This document shows positions 41,497 to 50,125 of a stretch of 64,000 nt of DNA, in pieces. The stretch is from Butyrivibrio sp. LB2008 (lineage in GTDB: Bacteria; Bacillota; Clostridia; Lachnospirales; Lachnospiraceae), in the NCBI RefSeq assembly GCF_000621565.1, contig NZ_JHXZ01000019.1, positions 1-64,000 on the forward strand. The letters run 5' to 3'. A model generated the notes under the pieces. It was not told where the DNA came from. It searched no databases and saw only the letters and a program-made list of their open reading frames with translations. How positions within the stretch are numbered: position 1 is the stretch's first letter; each line of letters starts with the position of its first letter. The position numbers and the translations under genes were made by a program.

Positions 41497-42024
41497 TCAA
41501 CTCTTTATGCGGTTTCTCGCTTCTTCCATCGTGATGCATTTGGCATATCTTCCCGGCCACATGAATTCGTTGTAGTAGCGGTAGCAAGTTGCTCTGTCCA
41601 TAAACTCATTGTCAGAAGTTGAATTGGTATATTCGGGAACCAGAACCTCAAAACCGTTGTCAAATCCTGTCCTGATCGTCGCATCAATGCAAAAGTTGGT
41701 CATGATACCTACCATCATCACAGTCTTTACGCCTTTTTCCTTCAAATAATCCAAAAGTCCCGTTGACGGATGAAGTGCGCTGTTCACGCTCTTGGCAAAT
41801 ATCTTTTCTCCGTCATTTGGTGCAAATTCATCGAAGATCTCATAATCTTCGTCGCCTTCGCTAAATCCCGTTCCGGGGCCGTCATCATGCTGAACAAAGA
41901 TTACTTCTTTGTTGTTATCTCTTGCAAGAGCAATAAGCTCCTTGATGTTGGCTTTTAACTTGTCAAACTCATAAAGCCTGTCGTCCGTTATCCCTTTTTG
42001 TGTGTCGATCACAAGTAGTACCAT
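41497..42024 (-). CDS. cysteine hydrolase, isochorismatase family
   Basis: A 175-residue protein. The catalytic triad of the family is visible as Asp7 (VIDTQKG), Lys near 78 (FAKSVNSAL) and Cys near 112 (TNFCIDAT). Such enzymes include nicotinamidases, isochorismatases and N-carbamoyl hydrolases; the substrate cannot be read here. GGGAGG precedes the ATG. It ends the small run nitroreductase-acetyltransferase-hydrolase. Confidence 0.88.
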   Translation of the reverse strand: MVLLVIDTQKGITDDRLYEFDKLKANIKELIALARDNNKEVIFVQHDDGPGTGFSEGDEDYEIFDEFAPNDGEKIFAKSVNSALHPSTGLLDYLKEKGVKTVMMVGIMTNFCIDATIRTGFDNGFEVLVPEYTNSTSDNEFMDRATCYRYYNEFMWPGRYAKCITMEEARNRIKS

Positions 42025-42049
42025 GGTGTCCTCCCTGATGATTTATAAT

Positions 42050-42505
42050 TTATATAAGCTCCATCTCCGCATTCATAGGAACAAAGCCGTACTTTTCATA
42101 AAGTGGTCTGCCCATGTCTGTTGCTTCGAGTGAAATCTGAGTAATTCCGCGCTTTTTGGCGTCCTGTACAAGCATATCTAAGGTTTTAATCGCGATACCC
42201 TTCCTGCGATATGCGGGATTGGTGTACATATTCATGATATAGGCTTTCTTGCCGCTTGGATTGTGATATGTCGGCATGACTTCAAAGTAGCTTACTCCAC
42301 CCGCTCCGACAAAAGAGTCTCCGTCCATAACAAGAATTGCGGTGTGTGTTCCGTCAAGCATCGCTCTTTTATAATAGTCTCTTGACGAAAATTCCACCTC
42401 TGACATATCTACAGAATCATCAAGCTTGTTGGCTGCGCGCAACACCTCAATTCGAGAAGATGTCAAAAGCTCAATATCATCAAGTGTCGCTATTTTATAT
42501 TCCAT
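42050..42505 (-). CDS. GNAT-family N-acetyltransferase
   Basis: About 151 residues. The acetyl-CoA loop RRKGIAIKTLDMLVQDAKKRG and the preceding strand AYIMNMYTNPAYR are typical of GNAT enzymes, and the C-terminal motif EATDMGRPLYEKYGFV is also diagnostic. The acceptor is unknown. I start at 42505, eight bases after AAAGGA, instead of the earlier ATG at 42553. Its stop is 26 bp before the hydrolase start. Confidence 0.88.
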   Translation of the reverse strand: MEYKIATLDDIELLTSSRIEVLRAANKLDDSVDMSEVEFSSRDYYKRAMLDGTHTAILVMDGDSFVGAGGVSYFEVMPTYHNPSGKKAYIMNMYTNPAYRRKGIAIKTLDMLVQDAKKRGITQISLEATDMGRPLYEKYGFVPMNAEMELI

Positions 42506-42627
42506 TATAGTAATCCTTTCTGCTGTATCATTTATCTCTTTATAGTTTTCCACACCTCGACAAGTTTATCCACATTCCAAGCCGCATTGGCAGGGCTTGT
42601 CAAAAAGAGGCGGTATCGGATGTACTA

Positions 42628-43215
42628 TCATCTAAATTCCACCACCTCATCAAAACTCTTCCTCGGTCTTGGATCCGGTGTCTCATCGGGAACTCCCAAT
42701 GCAACGGCGCAGATGAGCTGTCCGCTGATACCCAGACATTGCACAAGTTCCTGATAAGCATAAACTGTATTGGCAATCCAAAGTGTTCCATATCCAAGCT
42801 CCGTTGCGGTAAGAAGCATATTCTGAATTGCCGCACCTATGGAAAGCGAATCACAAATCTCCGTAATTCTGTCATTAATGTTGATATCCACAAAAGGAAT
42901 TTTTCCGTTGGAGTTTTCCACAAAAATAACCACAGGAGCTTCGCGCATTATACTCAAAGTATTAAATGCATCCGAAATGAGCGCATCCATTCCGGGCATT
43001 TCTTTAAGCTCTTCGCGAGACCTTTCAAGCCCTTTCTCCATAACATCAAGAGCTTCCGCCTTCTTATCCCCTTCAACCACTATAAATTTCCACGGTTGCC
43101 TGTTCTTCGCAGAAGGCGCAAGAATACCTGCTTCGAGGATTTTGTTTATGTCATCCTTATTAACCGCCTCTGCCTTGTACTTCCTGATACTGTGTCTTGC
43201 CGCGATTTCTTTCAT
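42628..43215 (-). CDS. nitroreductase-family flavoprotein
   Basis: About 195 residues with the FMN-binding family motifs ARHSIRKYKAEAV, APSAKNRQPWKFIVVEG and SLSIGAAIQNMLLTATELGYGT. Such proteins reduce nitro, quinone or other substrates with NAD(P)H. The start at 43215 follows GGAGG by eight bases. It is probably transcribed with the downstream acetyltransferase and hydrolase genes. Confidence 0.9.
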   Translation of the reverse strand: MKEIAARHSIRKYKAEAVNKDDINKILEAGILAPSAKNRQPWKFIVVEGDKKAEALDVMEKGLERSREELKEMPGMDALISDAFNTLSIMREAPVVIFVENSNGKIPFVDININDRITEICDSLSIGAAIQNMLLTATELGYGTLWIANTVYAYQELVQCLGISGQLICAVALGVPDETPDPRPRKSFDEVVEFR

Positions 43216-43265
43216 ATGCCTTTCCTCCATTTGATCTATAATCTTTAGAGAATTATTTCAATCTG

Positions 43266-43895
43266 TTATTCCAATACCTGATTCAATGTTGCTATCCACG
43301 TTGAATCCATACTATCAAGATAATTTATAAGCTTATTAAAATTTGTACTCCCAACAAGTTTTTCATCACTTATTGCGTTACTGATATTTTTTCTCATCAC
43401 ATCATAGTTATCATCAGTCACATATTTCATAAGCTCGTCAATCTGAGCCGCTTTGCCTTTATAGTCTTTTACACCGGTATACTTCTCTATAAGCGGTGCA
43501 TTAACTTTCTTTGCAGGAGACTTAATAGTTTCATCTGTCCAATGTTTTGATACAATCTGCATCGTACAAGGATTTGCAAATATTACGATTTCTTCGGCAG
43601 CGTTATCTATGCCATGGAACTCATTGATTTTTCGCTTTATGTCTTCATACTGCTCGTATGGTTTTTTCTCTGTATCGCAAAACACCAAGACTGCTTCATA
43701 TGATCCATTCTGATATCTGTCCTGATAACGCGCCGGAATATTCCCATTACCTTCTGCATTTACCAAAGAAATGTCATAAATATCATTCCAAACATGAAGT
43801 TCTTTAAGCCTCTCAAGGTACTTGTATTCTTCGTTTCCCTCACAGATAATGCAAACTTTATGCTTATATGAAATGCTTGGAAGTCTATTTGCCAT
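43266..43895 (-). CDS. RloB-like/TOPRIM-like protein, partner of the upstream ATPase
   Basis: About 209 residues. The opening strand and helix CIICEGNEEYKYLERL has the Glu (near 19) and spaced acidic/aromatic pattern of the TOPRIM-like RloB group, and a second acidic site VLVFCDTEKK lies near 79. The rest is helical. These are the features of nucleolytic effectors of ABC-type ATPase defence pairs, although no activity can be proved. I start at the ATG at 43895, eight bases after AAGGAGG; it overlaps the end of the ATPase gene by 11 bases. No metabolic role is suggested by its neighbours. Confidence 0.65.
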   Translation of the reverse strand: MANRLPSISYKHKVCIICEGNEEYKYLERLKELHVWNDIYDISLVNAEGNGNIPARYQDRYQNGSYEAVLVFCDTEKKPYEQYEDIKRKINEFHGIDNAAEEIVIFANPCTMQIVSKHWTDETIKSPAKKVNAPLIEKYTGVKDYKGKAAQIDELMKYVTDDNYDVMRKNISNAISDEKLVGSTNFNKLINYLDSMDSTWIATLNQVLE

Positions 43896-45162
43896 CAGAC
43901 GCATCCTCCTTAACATTTCCCTTTATACCTAAAAGAGTATCAATCAACTCTGGCTCAGGCAAAGCTGCAAAAGCTCCTTTTCTGTATTTTTCGATAATAT
44001 CCGAAGTATCTCTAACTCCATTCTCAGCAGTGAAATCAGCAAGTGAATATACATATACGCCATTATCATCTTTATCCACGAACCATATCTGCTCTTTTCT
44101 AAACAACCGCTTGCAATCCATAAGGTTTATATCATGAACCGTAAATATCATCTGTGCATCTGTATTAAGCTCATTATTGAACATCGCAACAGTTGCCCTT
44201 GTCAGTTTAAAATGTATACTGCTGTCAAGTTCATCTATAACAAGTATCCTTCCCTGCTCAAGCGCCTCTATAACGTAACTTGCCATAGCTGCTATTTTCT
44301 TCGTTCCTGTAGAATCAAAAAGCATACTGGGAACCGGTACTCCCTTATATGTTGATACCAACCTTATCTGATCCATAATCTTTTCAGGAAGATCCAATAC
44401 GTCTTCCTCAGGCTTTTCACCCACATCACCACCATTAAACTTTATATTGCTCATCTCAACATATTCAAAATTGTCCATGTAAAGATCTGCATTCTTGATA
44501 TAACCAACAACTTTTTCCTGAAGCTTATTCTTATTTTTCATAAGCTCAATCGTGTGTTCCATTGGAATATTGTTCATGTTGATAATGTCGATTTTTTCTG
44601 CAAAACCGGTTAGTATTTTTTTCATTTCATCTGTATGTTCAAACTTACTTGTATCAATCAGATGAAAAATAACGTTGTTCTTTGCAACAACAGGTATCAT
44701 TGCAAGTAATTCCGTGTCGGCAGACGTATATTCATCTTTCAAAGCATCACGTCTGAGCCAGCATATTTCCTTCTCATTGTTATACTGGTCTTTTAGTATC
44801 TCATCAAAAGACTCATATACAAATTCTTCTTTTTCTACATCATACTTAAAATCATACGAGAATTTTCTTCCGGCACTTAAAAAAGTGATTCCAAGTTCAC
44901 ATATATCGCTTTCGGTAAAAATATTGGACATAAGTCCATTCGTTTTATTAAGTAGCACATTTTTTATAGCCTTAATACACCTGATTAGGCATGTTTTTCC
45001 TGCATTATTAGGTCCATAAATACCAACTGCCTTAAGAACATTAAAGTTGTTTTCTTTATGCACATTTGAAGCGAATTTTTTGTTTCGCATATCTGCTTTC
45101 ATTGAAAATGTAATCTGTTCATCAAAGGCGAAACAATTCTTTGCCCTTATCTCTATAATCAT
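43885..45162 (-). CDS. AAA15-type ATP-binding protein (ABC/SMC-like), first gene of a two-gene operon
   Basis: About 425 residues. Walker A is GIYGPNNAGKT (about 47-57), Walker B is RILVIDELDSS (near 310), and the H-loop is FTVHDINLMD. The inserted middle part is helical. This is the AAA15/RloA class that works with a small TOPRIM-like or RloB-type protein, as in PARIS and similar defence pairs. I start at the ATG at 45162, seven bases after GGAGGG; a longer frame to 45237 would run through the palindromic promoter. It ends inside the partner gene. Confidence 0.82.
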   Translation of the reverse strand: MIIEIRAKNCFAFDEQITFSMKADMRNKKFASNVHKENNFNVLKAVGIYGPNNAGKTCLIRCIKAIKNVLLNKTNGLMSNIFTESDICELGITFLSAGRKFSYDFKYDVEKEEFVYESFDEILKDQYNNEKEICWLRRDALKDEYTSADTELLAMIPVVAKNNVIFHLIDTSKFEHTDEMKKILTGFAEKIDIINMNNIPMEHTIELMKNKNKLQEKVVGYIKNADLYMDNFEYVEMSNIKFNGGDVGEKPEEDVLDLPEKIMDQIRLVSTYKGVPVPSMLFDSTGTKKIAAMASYVIEALEQGRILVIDELDSSIHFKLTRATVAMFNNELNTDAQMIFTVHDINLMDCKRLFRKEQIWFVDKDDNGVYVYSLADFTAENGVRDTSDIIEKYRKGAFAALPEPELIDTLLGIKGNVKEDASDGK

Positions 45163-45198
45163 CGTATAACCCTCCACAAAAAGTACGGTATATATTAT

Positions 45199-45226
45199 AT
45201 TATAGCGGCCTATATTTTTTATGCAA
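45199..45226 (-). promoter_or_regulatory. promoter of the ATPase/TOPRIM-like operon
   Basis: TTGCAT (45221-45226), a 16-bp spacer and a perfect TATAAT (45199-45204) on the minus strand, 37 bp before the ATPase ATG. The promoter overlaps one arm of the 23-bp inverted repeat. Confidence 0.7.
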
Positions 45227-45257
45227 TATTTTTTCATAAAAAATATAGGCCGCTATA
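45201..45257. repeat. perfect 23-bp inverted repeat over the operon promoter
   Basis: The left arm 45201-45223 and right arm 45235-45257 are exact complements (TATAGCGGCC then A/T-rich), with an 11-base loop. The left arm covers the spacer and part of the -10 and -35 of the ATPase promoter, as an operator would. The right arm ends four bases before the kinase stop codon, so it may also end kinase transcription, but the GC pairs are at the base and no T-run follows. Confidence 0.8.
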
Positions 45258-45260
45258 CTA

Positions 45261-46412
45261 TCACAAATCTATTTCACATTTAAAGTATTCATTTTCCTCT
45301 GCCGAAAACCTCACAGCGTATTTGTATTTTCTCGCCACCTGCTTAACAACGCGGATTCCGAGGCCGTGCTCTGGAAGATATGCATTCTTTATTCTTTCGT
45401 TAAGCACCTTGATCTTCTGCTCAGGTGCGCCCTGTCCGTTATCGCATATGACAAGTTTTGCCTTATCTTTACCACGCTCGGATAGCGCAACATTTATCTC
45501 ACAGCCTTTCTCATTATGAACTATCGAGTTGGTAATGAGATTCTCAATCATACGCCTGATCAGCGTAACGTCCGCCTGGATACTGTAGTTCTCAAGCTGC
45601 TCATCCACTTCCAGGTCAAAAGAATAATCTTCATAAGTATTTATATAATCGCACAATATTTCTCTCAAGAGCGATGTGAGATTTATCTTTTCATTGCTCC
45701 ATTTACCGGTTCCCGCTTCCAACTTGTTCTCGGTGTTAAGATTCCCTATAAGGTCTCTGATCTTGAAGCACTGCTTTTCCTCTACGCTCCCTTTTTCCAC
45801 AGAGCCCATAACTATGCTGAGCGGAGTCCTTATATCATGCGAAACTCCGGCAATCCACTCAGTCCTTGCTTTCTCTCTTGCAAGCATCCACTTGCGCGTT
45901 ATCAGAACGGGCAATAGAAACAGAATTAGCATATTTGCAATGAACATATACGGACCAAATCTGATCATGCTGTCCATGGTTTCCATATTTATTTCCAAAA
46001 TGTACTTCCATATGCTGCCCTTGGGATGTCCGACCACCAGAATGCCATCGTCCCTCGCCCAGTTATACACAGGATAATCATTCAGATACCAATGCGAAAA
46101 AGAAGCCACCTCTTTTATCCCATATGAATCCGGAATATCCTTCGGCTTATTATAATTCCAGATCACGCTCCCCGAATCATCGATTATCATAGCAAAAGAG
46201 CCGGTTCTGTCCAAACGGTCATATACGGACCTGTCCACATTATATACACCGCCTTCGTTCACAATCTTTTCCGATACTTTTTCTATTCGATACGTATCAA
46301 GATATTCCTTCTCTTTTTGCACACATATAAAGAACATGACAAAAATGTCGACCACGATAAGCGACACCAGAACCAGCATCATGGAAAAGATGTATCCGGA
46401 TATTTTTTTCAT
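45261..46412 (-). CDS. sensor histidine kinase of an antimicrobial-peptide-type module
   Basis: A 383-residue kinase with two membrane helices (about 8-30 and 140-165), a short extracytoplasmic sensor (about 31-139), HisKA with GVSHDIRTPLSIV (His near 193) and a HATPase domain (NLITNSIVHN, HGLGIRVVKQV). The ATG overlaps the regulator stop by one base. The gene pair is divergent from an ABC exporter, the usual arrangement for sensing bacitracin- or lantibiotic-type peptides. Confidence 0.9.
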   Translation of the reverse strand: MKKISGYIFSMMLVLVSLIVVDIFVMFFICVQKEKEYLDTYRIEKVSEKIVNEGGVYNVDRSVYDRLDRTGSFAMIIDDSGSVIWNYNKPKDIPDSYGIKEVASFSHWYLNDYPVYNWARDDGILVVGHPKGSIWKYILEINMETMDSMIRFGPYMFIANMLILFLLPVLITRKWMLAREKARTEWIAGVSHDIRTPLSIVMGSVEKGSVEEKQCFKIRDLIGNLNTENKLEAGTGKWSNEKINLTSLLREILCDYINTYEDYSFDLEVDEQLENYSIQADVTLIRRMIENLITNSIVHNEKGCEINVALSERGKDKAKLVICDNGQGAPEQKIKVLNERIKNAYLPEHGLGIRVVKQVARKYKYAVRFSAEENEYFKCEIDL

Positions 46413-47116
46413 TACTTTCTTCCTCTAATATTCAGCCTGTATCCAAGTCCACGAACCGTCTGCAGATACGCGGGACTCGACGGGTCTTCTTCAATTTTTT
46501 CCCTAAGTCTTCTGACGTGCACTATCAGCGAATTCTCAAGCCCATAGCTCCCGTCCGGCCAAAGCGTATCCATCAGGACATTCAGCGACACAATTTTCCC
46601 CTGATTGTCATATAATTTGGAAAAGAGCTGAAACTCTTTTGCGGTCAGCTCCGCCTCGCCGTCAGGTCTTATCACGATTCCCGAGGAAAGATCCACTCTC
46701 ACAGCCCCGAGATTGACACTCTTATTCTCAGTCAGGTGATACGTCCTTCGCAAAACTGCTTTTATCCTAAGGAGCAGTTCTTCAGGCGTATAGGGCTTTG
46801 TCACATAATCATCGGCACCAAGTCCGAGTCCTTTTAACCTGCTTGTCTCCTCATCTCTTGCGGAAAGAAAAATCACAGGTATATTAAGTCCTCTTTTTGT
46901 CCACTGCTCGTAGAGCGAAAGTCCGCTGATATCAGGCATCATTATATCCAGCACAACCAGATCCACCTGATTTTTTCCTATAATCTCATCTGCTTCTTTG
47001 CCATTGGAAGCGCGCAATATATTCTTAAATCCATTCTCTGTAAGGAGCCTGTCGTTAATCTCCAGTATCTGCCTTTCATCATCTACGAGAAGGATGCTGC
47101 AATCCGTTAATACCAT
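46412..47116 (-). CDS. OmpR-family response regulator
   Basis: A 234-residue regulator with an N-terminal receiver (phosphoacceptor in LVVLDIMMPDISG, Lys in VTKPYTPEEL) and a winged-helix domain (about 135-228; LTAKEFQLFSKLYDNQG). GAGGG stands seven bases before the ATG. Three 11-bp direct repeats in front of the divergent ABC genes are candidates for its binding sites. Confidence 0.93.
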   Translation of the reverse strand: MVLTDCSILLVDDERQILEINDRLLTENGFKNILRASNGKEADEIIGKNQVDLVVLDIMMPDISGLSLYEQWTKRGLNIPVIFLSARDEETSRLKGLGLGADDYVTKPYTPEELLLRIKAVLRRTYHLTENKSVNLGAVRVDLSSGIVIRPDGEAELTAKEFQLFSKLYDNQGKIVSLNVLMDTLWPDGSYGLENSLIVHVRRLREKIEEDPSSPAYLQTVRGLGYRLNIRGRK

Positions 47117-47191
47117 AGTTTTACCCTCTTTTTCTTATCAATAATTAGTATACACACATATCTATAGCAATGAAACAGCCGCGCCCACTGC

Positions 47192-47220
47192 GTAATGTAA
47201 ATGTAATGTTGCTGTCATGT
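47192..47220 (+). promoter_or_regulatory. three 11-bp direct repeats before the ABC exporter
   Basis: GTAATGT (47192), GTAATGT (47203) and GTCATGT (47214) recur with an 11-bp period. A -10-like TATACT follows at 47240-47245, and the last repeat occupies the -35 position. This is the layout of activator sites bound by OmpR/PhoB-type regulators. Confidence 0.7.
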
Positions 47221-47276
47221 TCAGGTAAGCTTGCCTTTTTATACTGTATTTATCAACAATATGCGGAGGAAGAATC

Positions 47277-47996
47277 ATGAAAAAATATATAATCGAAACC
47301 TACGATCTTTGCAAAAAGAGTGGGAATAAGTTCAGGGTAAAAGATGTAAATCTGGCGGTTCCCCAAGGATGCATTTACGGTTTTCTAGGCCCCAACGGCG
47401 CTGGTAAAACCACAACAATGAAGCTTCTTCTGGGACTTATACAGCCCGATGGCGGAACTGTAGAAATTCTTGGTCAAAAGATGTCTCCAAGAAACAGGTT
47501 CGATATAAATATGCGAACGGGAAGCCTTATAGAAAGTCCCGGATTCTACGGGCATCTCACCGGACAGGAAAACCTTGAGATAATCGCTCGTTATAAGAAT
47601 CTTGGCACCGCTGACATAAAAGAGGCTCTTTACACAGTCAGTCTCTATGACAGAAAAGATGACAAAGTAAAAAACTATTCGCTTGGCATGAAGCAAAGAC
47701 TTGGCATCGCAATGGCTCTTATGGGGAAACCCGAGCTTATCATATTGGACGAGCCGACAAACGGGCTTGACCCCGCAGGAATAAACGAGATCAGAAATCT
47801 TGTAAAGAGCATTCCCGAAAAGTGTGGTTCAACAGTCATTATCTCAAGCCACCTTCTCTCTGAAGTTGAGCAGATTGCCGATTATGTTGGCATTATAAAT
47901 AAAGGAAAAATGATCTACCAGGGACTCTTATCGGAACTTGAAATCGGAGATGCTTCTCTTGAAGAAGTCTTCCTCGAAATGACAAAAGGAGCTTAA
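47277..47996 (+). CDS. ABC transporter ATP-binding protein, bacitracin/lantibiotic-resistance type
   Basis: A 239-residue ATPase of the BcrA/LanF group. Walker A is GPNGAGKTT (about 38-46), the signature YSLGMKQRLG (about 137-146), Walker B LIILDEPTNGLD (about 157-168), and the switch His is in SSHLLSEV. CGGAGG lies six bases before the ATG. It sits two bases ahead of the permease gene and divergent from its probable regulator genes. Confidence 0.92.
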   Translation: MKKYIIETYDLCKKSGNKFRVKDVNLAVPQGCIYGFLGPNGAGKTTTMKLLLGLIQPDGGTVEILGQKMSPRNRFDINMRTGSLIESPGFYGHLTGQENLEIIARYKNLGTADIKEALYTVSLYDRKDDKVKNYSLGMKQRLGIAMALMGKPELIILDEPTNGLDPAGINEIRNLVKSIPEKCGSTVIISSHLLSEVEQIADYVGIINKGKMIYQGLLSELEIGDASLEEVFLEMTKGA

Positions 47997-47998
47997 AA

Positions 47999-49519
47999 AT
48001 GGGCATTATAGGAAATCTTTTTATCGAACTCAAAAAACATAAACGCCGCTGTAATCTATTGTTATTTATTGCGGTGATTGTTGCGGAGATGGCATTTTTA
48101 TACGGAAATTGTCACGGCAAGGACGGCTCTGCGGACGGATGGATGATGCTTTTTTATAATATTCCCATCATAAACTGCGTGTTTTTCCCGGTTGCGATCG
48201 CTGGATTTGCTTCCAGGCTAATGGACATTGAGCACAAGGGCGAGATGCTGAAATGCCTATACACCTTCTCCACACCGCAAAAGATCTTTTTCACAAAATA
48301 TCTTTATGGAGCGATATGCACACTTATCCTGGTCGCAATGCAATGCGGCTCGATCATACTCTGCTGCGGAATTCTAGGTTTTGACAGCAACTTCCCGCTT
48401 AAATATCTGCTTATACACGGGGCGATCACTTATATAACCTGCATGACTCTGCTAAGCATACACCTGCTTTTGTCATTTTTTTACAGGAATCAGGCTCTTA
48501 GTATTTCAGTGGGAATTCTTGGAAGTTTCACTGCATTTTTCTCATTGGTCCTTCCCGAATCGGTCATCCAGAAATTCCTTCCCTGGGCAACTTTCGTGAC
48601 ATCGGGCTTTGTTAAAATGGACTGGAATCGCAACACAAGAGAAGTAAAGTACTTTCTGGACAAACCGGACCTCACCTCTGTATTTATCTGTATCGGCTGG
48701 ATAGTCCTTTTAACCTGTATCACACTTATGCTGCTCAAGAAATCCGGTGTTGAAGAGGCGGAAAAAATAAAAAGCAAGCGAAAGACAACGAAGATAGCGC
48801 TACACAGACGTCCTGTTGAGATCCTGAAATTGAAGGGATCACCTGCTTGGATTGCCTTTTTCATAGTTCCTGCAATCTCGGCAGCAATAGGAAGCGTAAA
48901 CTACATCAGTAATCTGAGCATCTTAAAAGAAGGCTGGTACTCATTGTGGACTCAGCACACGCTGTTTCTATGCTATTTCTTCATGCCTGTCATAATCGGA
49001 ATCTTTACAGGTTGCATCTGGCGCGTTGAACACAGCGGAACAAATATGAACCTTTTAATGACTCATCAAAGACCTGCAAAAATAGTACTCGGCAAATACG
49101 CAGCCACTTGCTTTATCACTTCTGTTTCGCTGATATGGGTCGTAGTCTTGTACCTTATTGCCGGCTCGCTAATGCACATAGACGGTGAGCTACCTTCGGG
49201 AATCATTCAATGGATAGGCTTGGGAATCCTTAGTTCGTGGGTTATTTGCGCCTTCCAGGTTCTTGTTTCGCTTGTTATAAGAAACTTTGTCCTTCCCATA
49301 ATTATCGCATTCCTTGGCGGTTTCGCAGGTCTTTCCTGTATTGCAAAGGATATGCCTTACCTGACACCGTTCTCCTTGTTCGACCTTGCCATGAATCAAC
49401 GGGAATTGGGAAATGCGAATATAGGAACATTCACGCTCTCGTCTGTGATATTTATTGTGGCGTTTATCATGATTTCTATCCTGTATCTTAGTCGCAGTGA
49501 TGTAAGATCTAACGAATAA
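47999..49519 (+). CDS. ABC-2 permease, fused double-length
   Basis: A 506-residue protein with about twelve membrane helices. The two halves (1-255 and 280-506) each look like one LanE/LanG-type permease of six helices with an N-terminal LKKHKRRCN or LKLKGSPAWI lead; the link around 255-285 is basic and soluble. In lantibiotic immunity systems two separate permeases of about 250 residues are usual, so this looks like a fusion or duplication. It follows the ATPase gene directly. Confidence 0.85.
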   Translation: MGIIGNLFIELKKHKRRCNLLLFIAVIVAEMAFLYGNCHGKDGSADGWMMLFYNIPIINCVFFPVAIAGFASRLMDIEHKGEMLKCLYTFSTPQKIFFTKYLYGAICTLILVAMQCGSIILCCGILGFDSNFPLKYLLIHGAITYITCMTLLSIHLLLSFFYRNQALSISVGILGSFTAFFSLVLPESVIQKFLPWATFVTSGFVKMDWNRNTREVKYFLDKPDLTSVFICIGWIVLLTCITLMLLKKSGVEEAEKIKSKRKTTKIALHRRPVEILKLKGSPAWIAFFIVPAISAAIGSVNYISNLSILKEGWYSLWTQHTLFLCYFFMPVIIGIFTGCIWRVEHSGTNMNLLMTHQRPAKIVLGKYAATCFITSVSLIWVVVLYLIAGSLMHIDGELPSGIIQWIGLGILSSWVICAFQVLVSLVIRNFVLPIIIAFLGGFAGLSCIAKDMPYLTPFSLFDLAMNQRELGNANIGTFTLSSVIFIVAFIMISILYLSRSDVRSNE

Positions 49520-49591
49520 AATTTCCGTCATCCTCCTGTTGAATACAGGATAGATGGTAATTATAAGGAATTTATAAGGATGGAAAAAAAA

Positions 49592-50098
49592 TCAATTTAT
49601 AGCAGCATAAATCTCCTCTATTACCGGCGATTTATGCTCAATGTATTTATCTATATCATCAGGGTATAGCGTTGCTGCCTCAAGTTTTATATTTCCATAT
49701 TTTTCCTTGTCGTCCGGATGACTTCTCAAATAATCCCTGAACGCAAGATGTCTTTTAAGCTCTGCAGAATCTTCCGGACATACATATAAATGATGTGTCT
49801 GCAAATGCTCTTTTCCCTCATATGCAAAGGCTTCGCGCCCTTCAATTCCAAGATTTCCTTCGTGGGTATATCCGATGGTCTCAAGCGCTGCGATTGCCTT
49901 TTTGAGGTCACTTAGCTTTACAACTACGTCAATATCAATAACCGGCTTCGCTGCCAGTCCCTCAACGGATGTGCTTCCAACATGTTCAATAGAAATTGCA
50001 ACGTCGCCAAGCACCACCGACAGCTCATTCTTTATATCTATAAAATCTTGCTTCCACTTCTCATCATACGGAAGCACTACTACATTTTTTGTTCTCAT
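49592..50098 (-). CDS. GrpB-family protein (nucleotidyltransferase-like)
   Basis: About 168 residues. The family motif HVGSTSVEGLAAKPVIDIDVVV (about 40-60) is diagnostic of the GrpB/UPF0157 nucleotidyltransferase-fold proteins; the Asp pair IDIDVVV fits the metal site. Its substrate is unknown. I start at 50098, six bases after GAGGTG. It is convergent with the ABC permease gene. Confidence 0.88.
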   Translation of the reverse strand: MRTKNVVVLPYDEKWKQDFIDIKNELSVVLGDVAISIEHVGSTSVEGLAAKPVIDIDVVVKLSDLKKAIAALETIGYTHEGNLGIEGREAFAYEGKEHLQTHHLYVCPEDSAELKRHLAFRDYLRSHPDDKEKYGNIKLEAATLYPDDIDKYIEHKSPVIEEIYAAIN

Positions 50099-50125
50099 GG
50101 ATGTCACCTCACAAATAAAACAATT

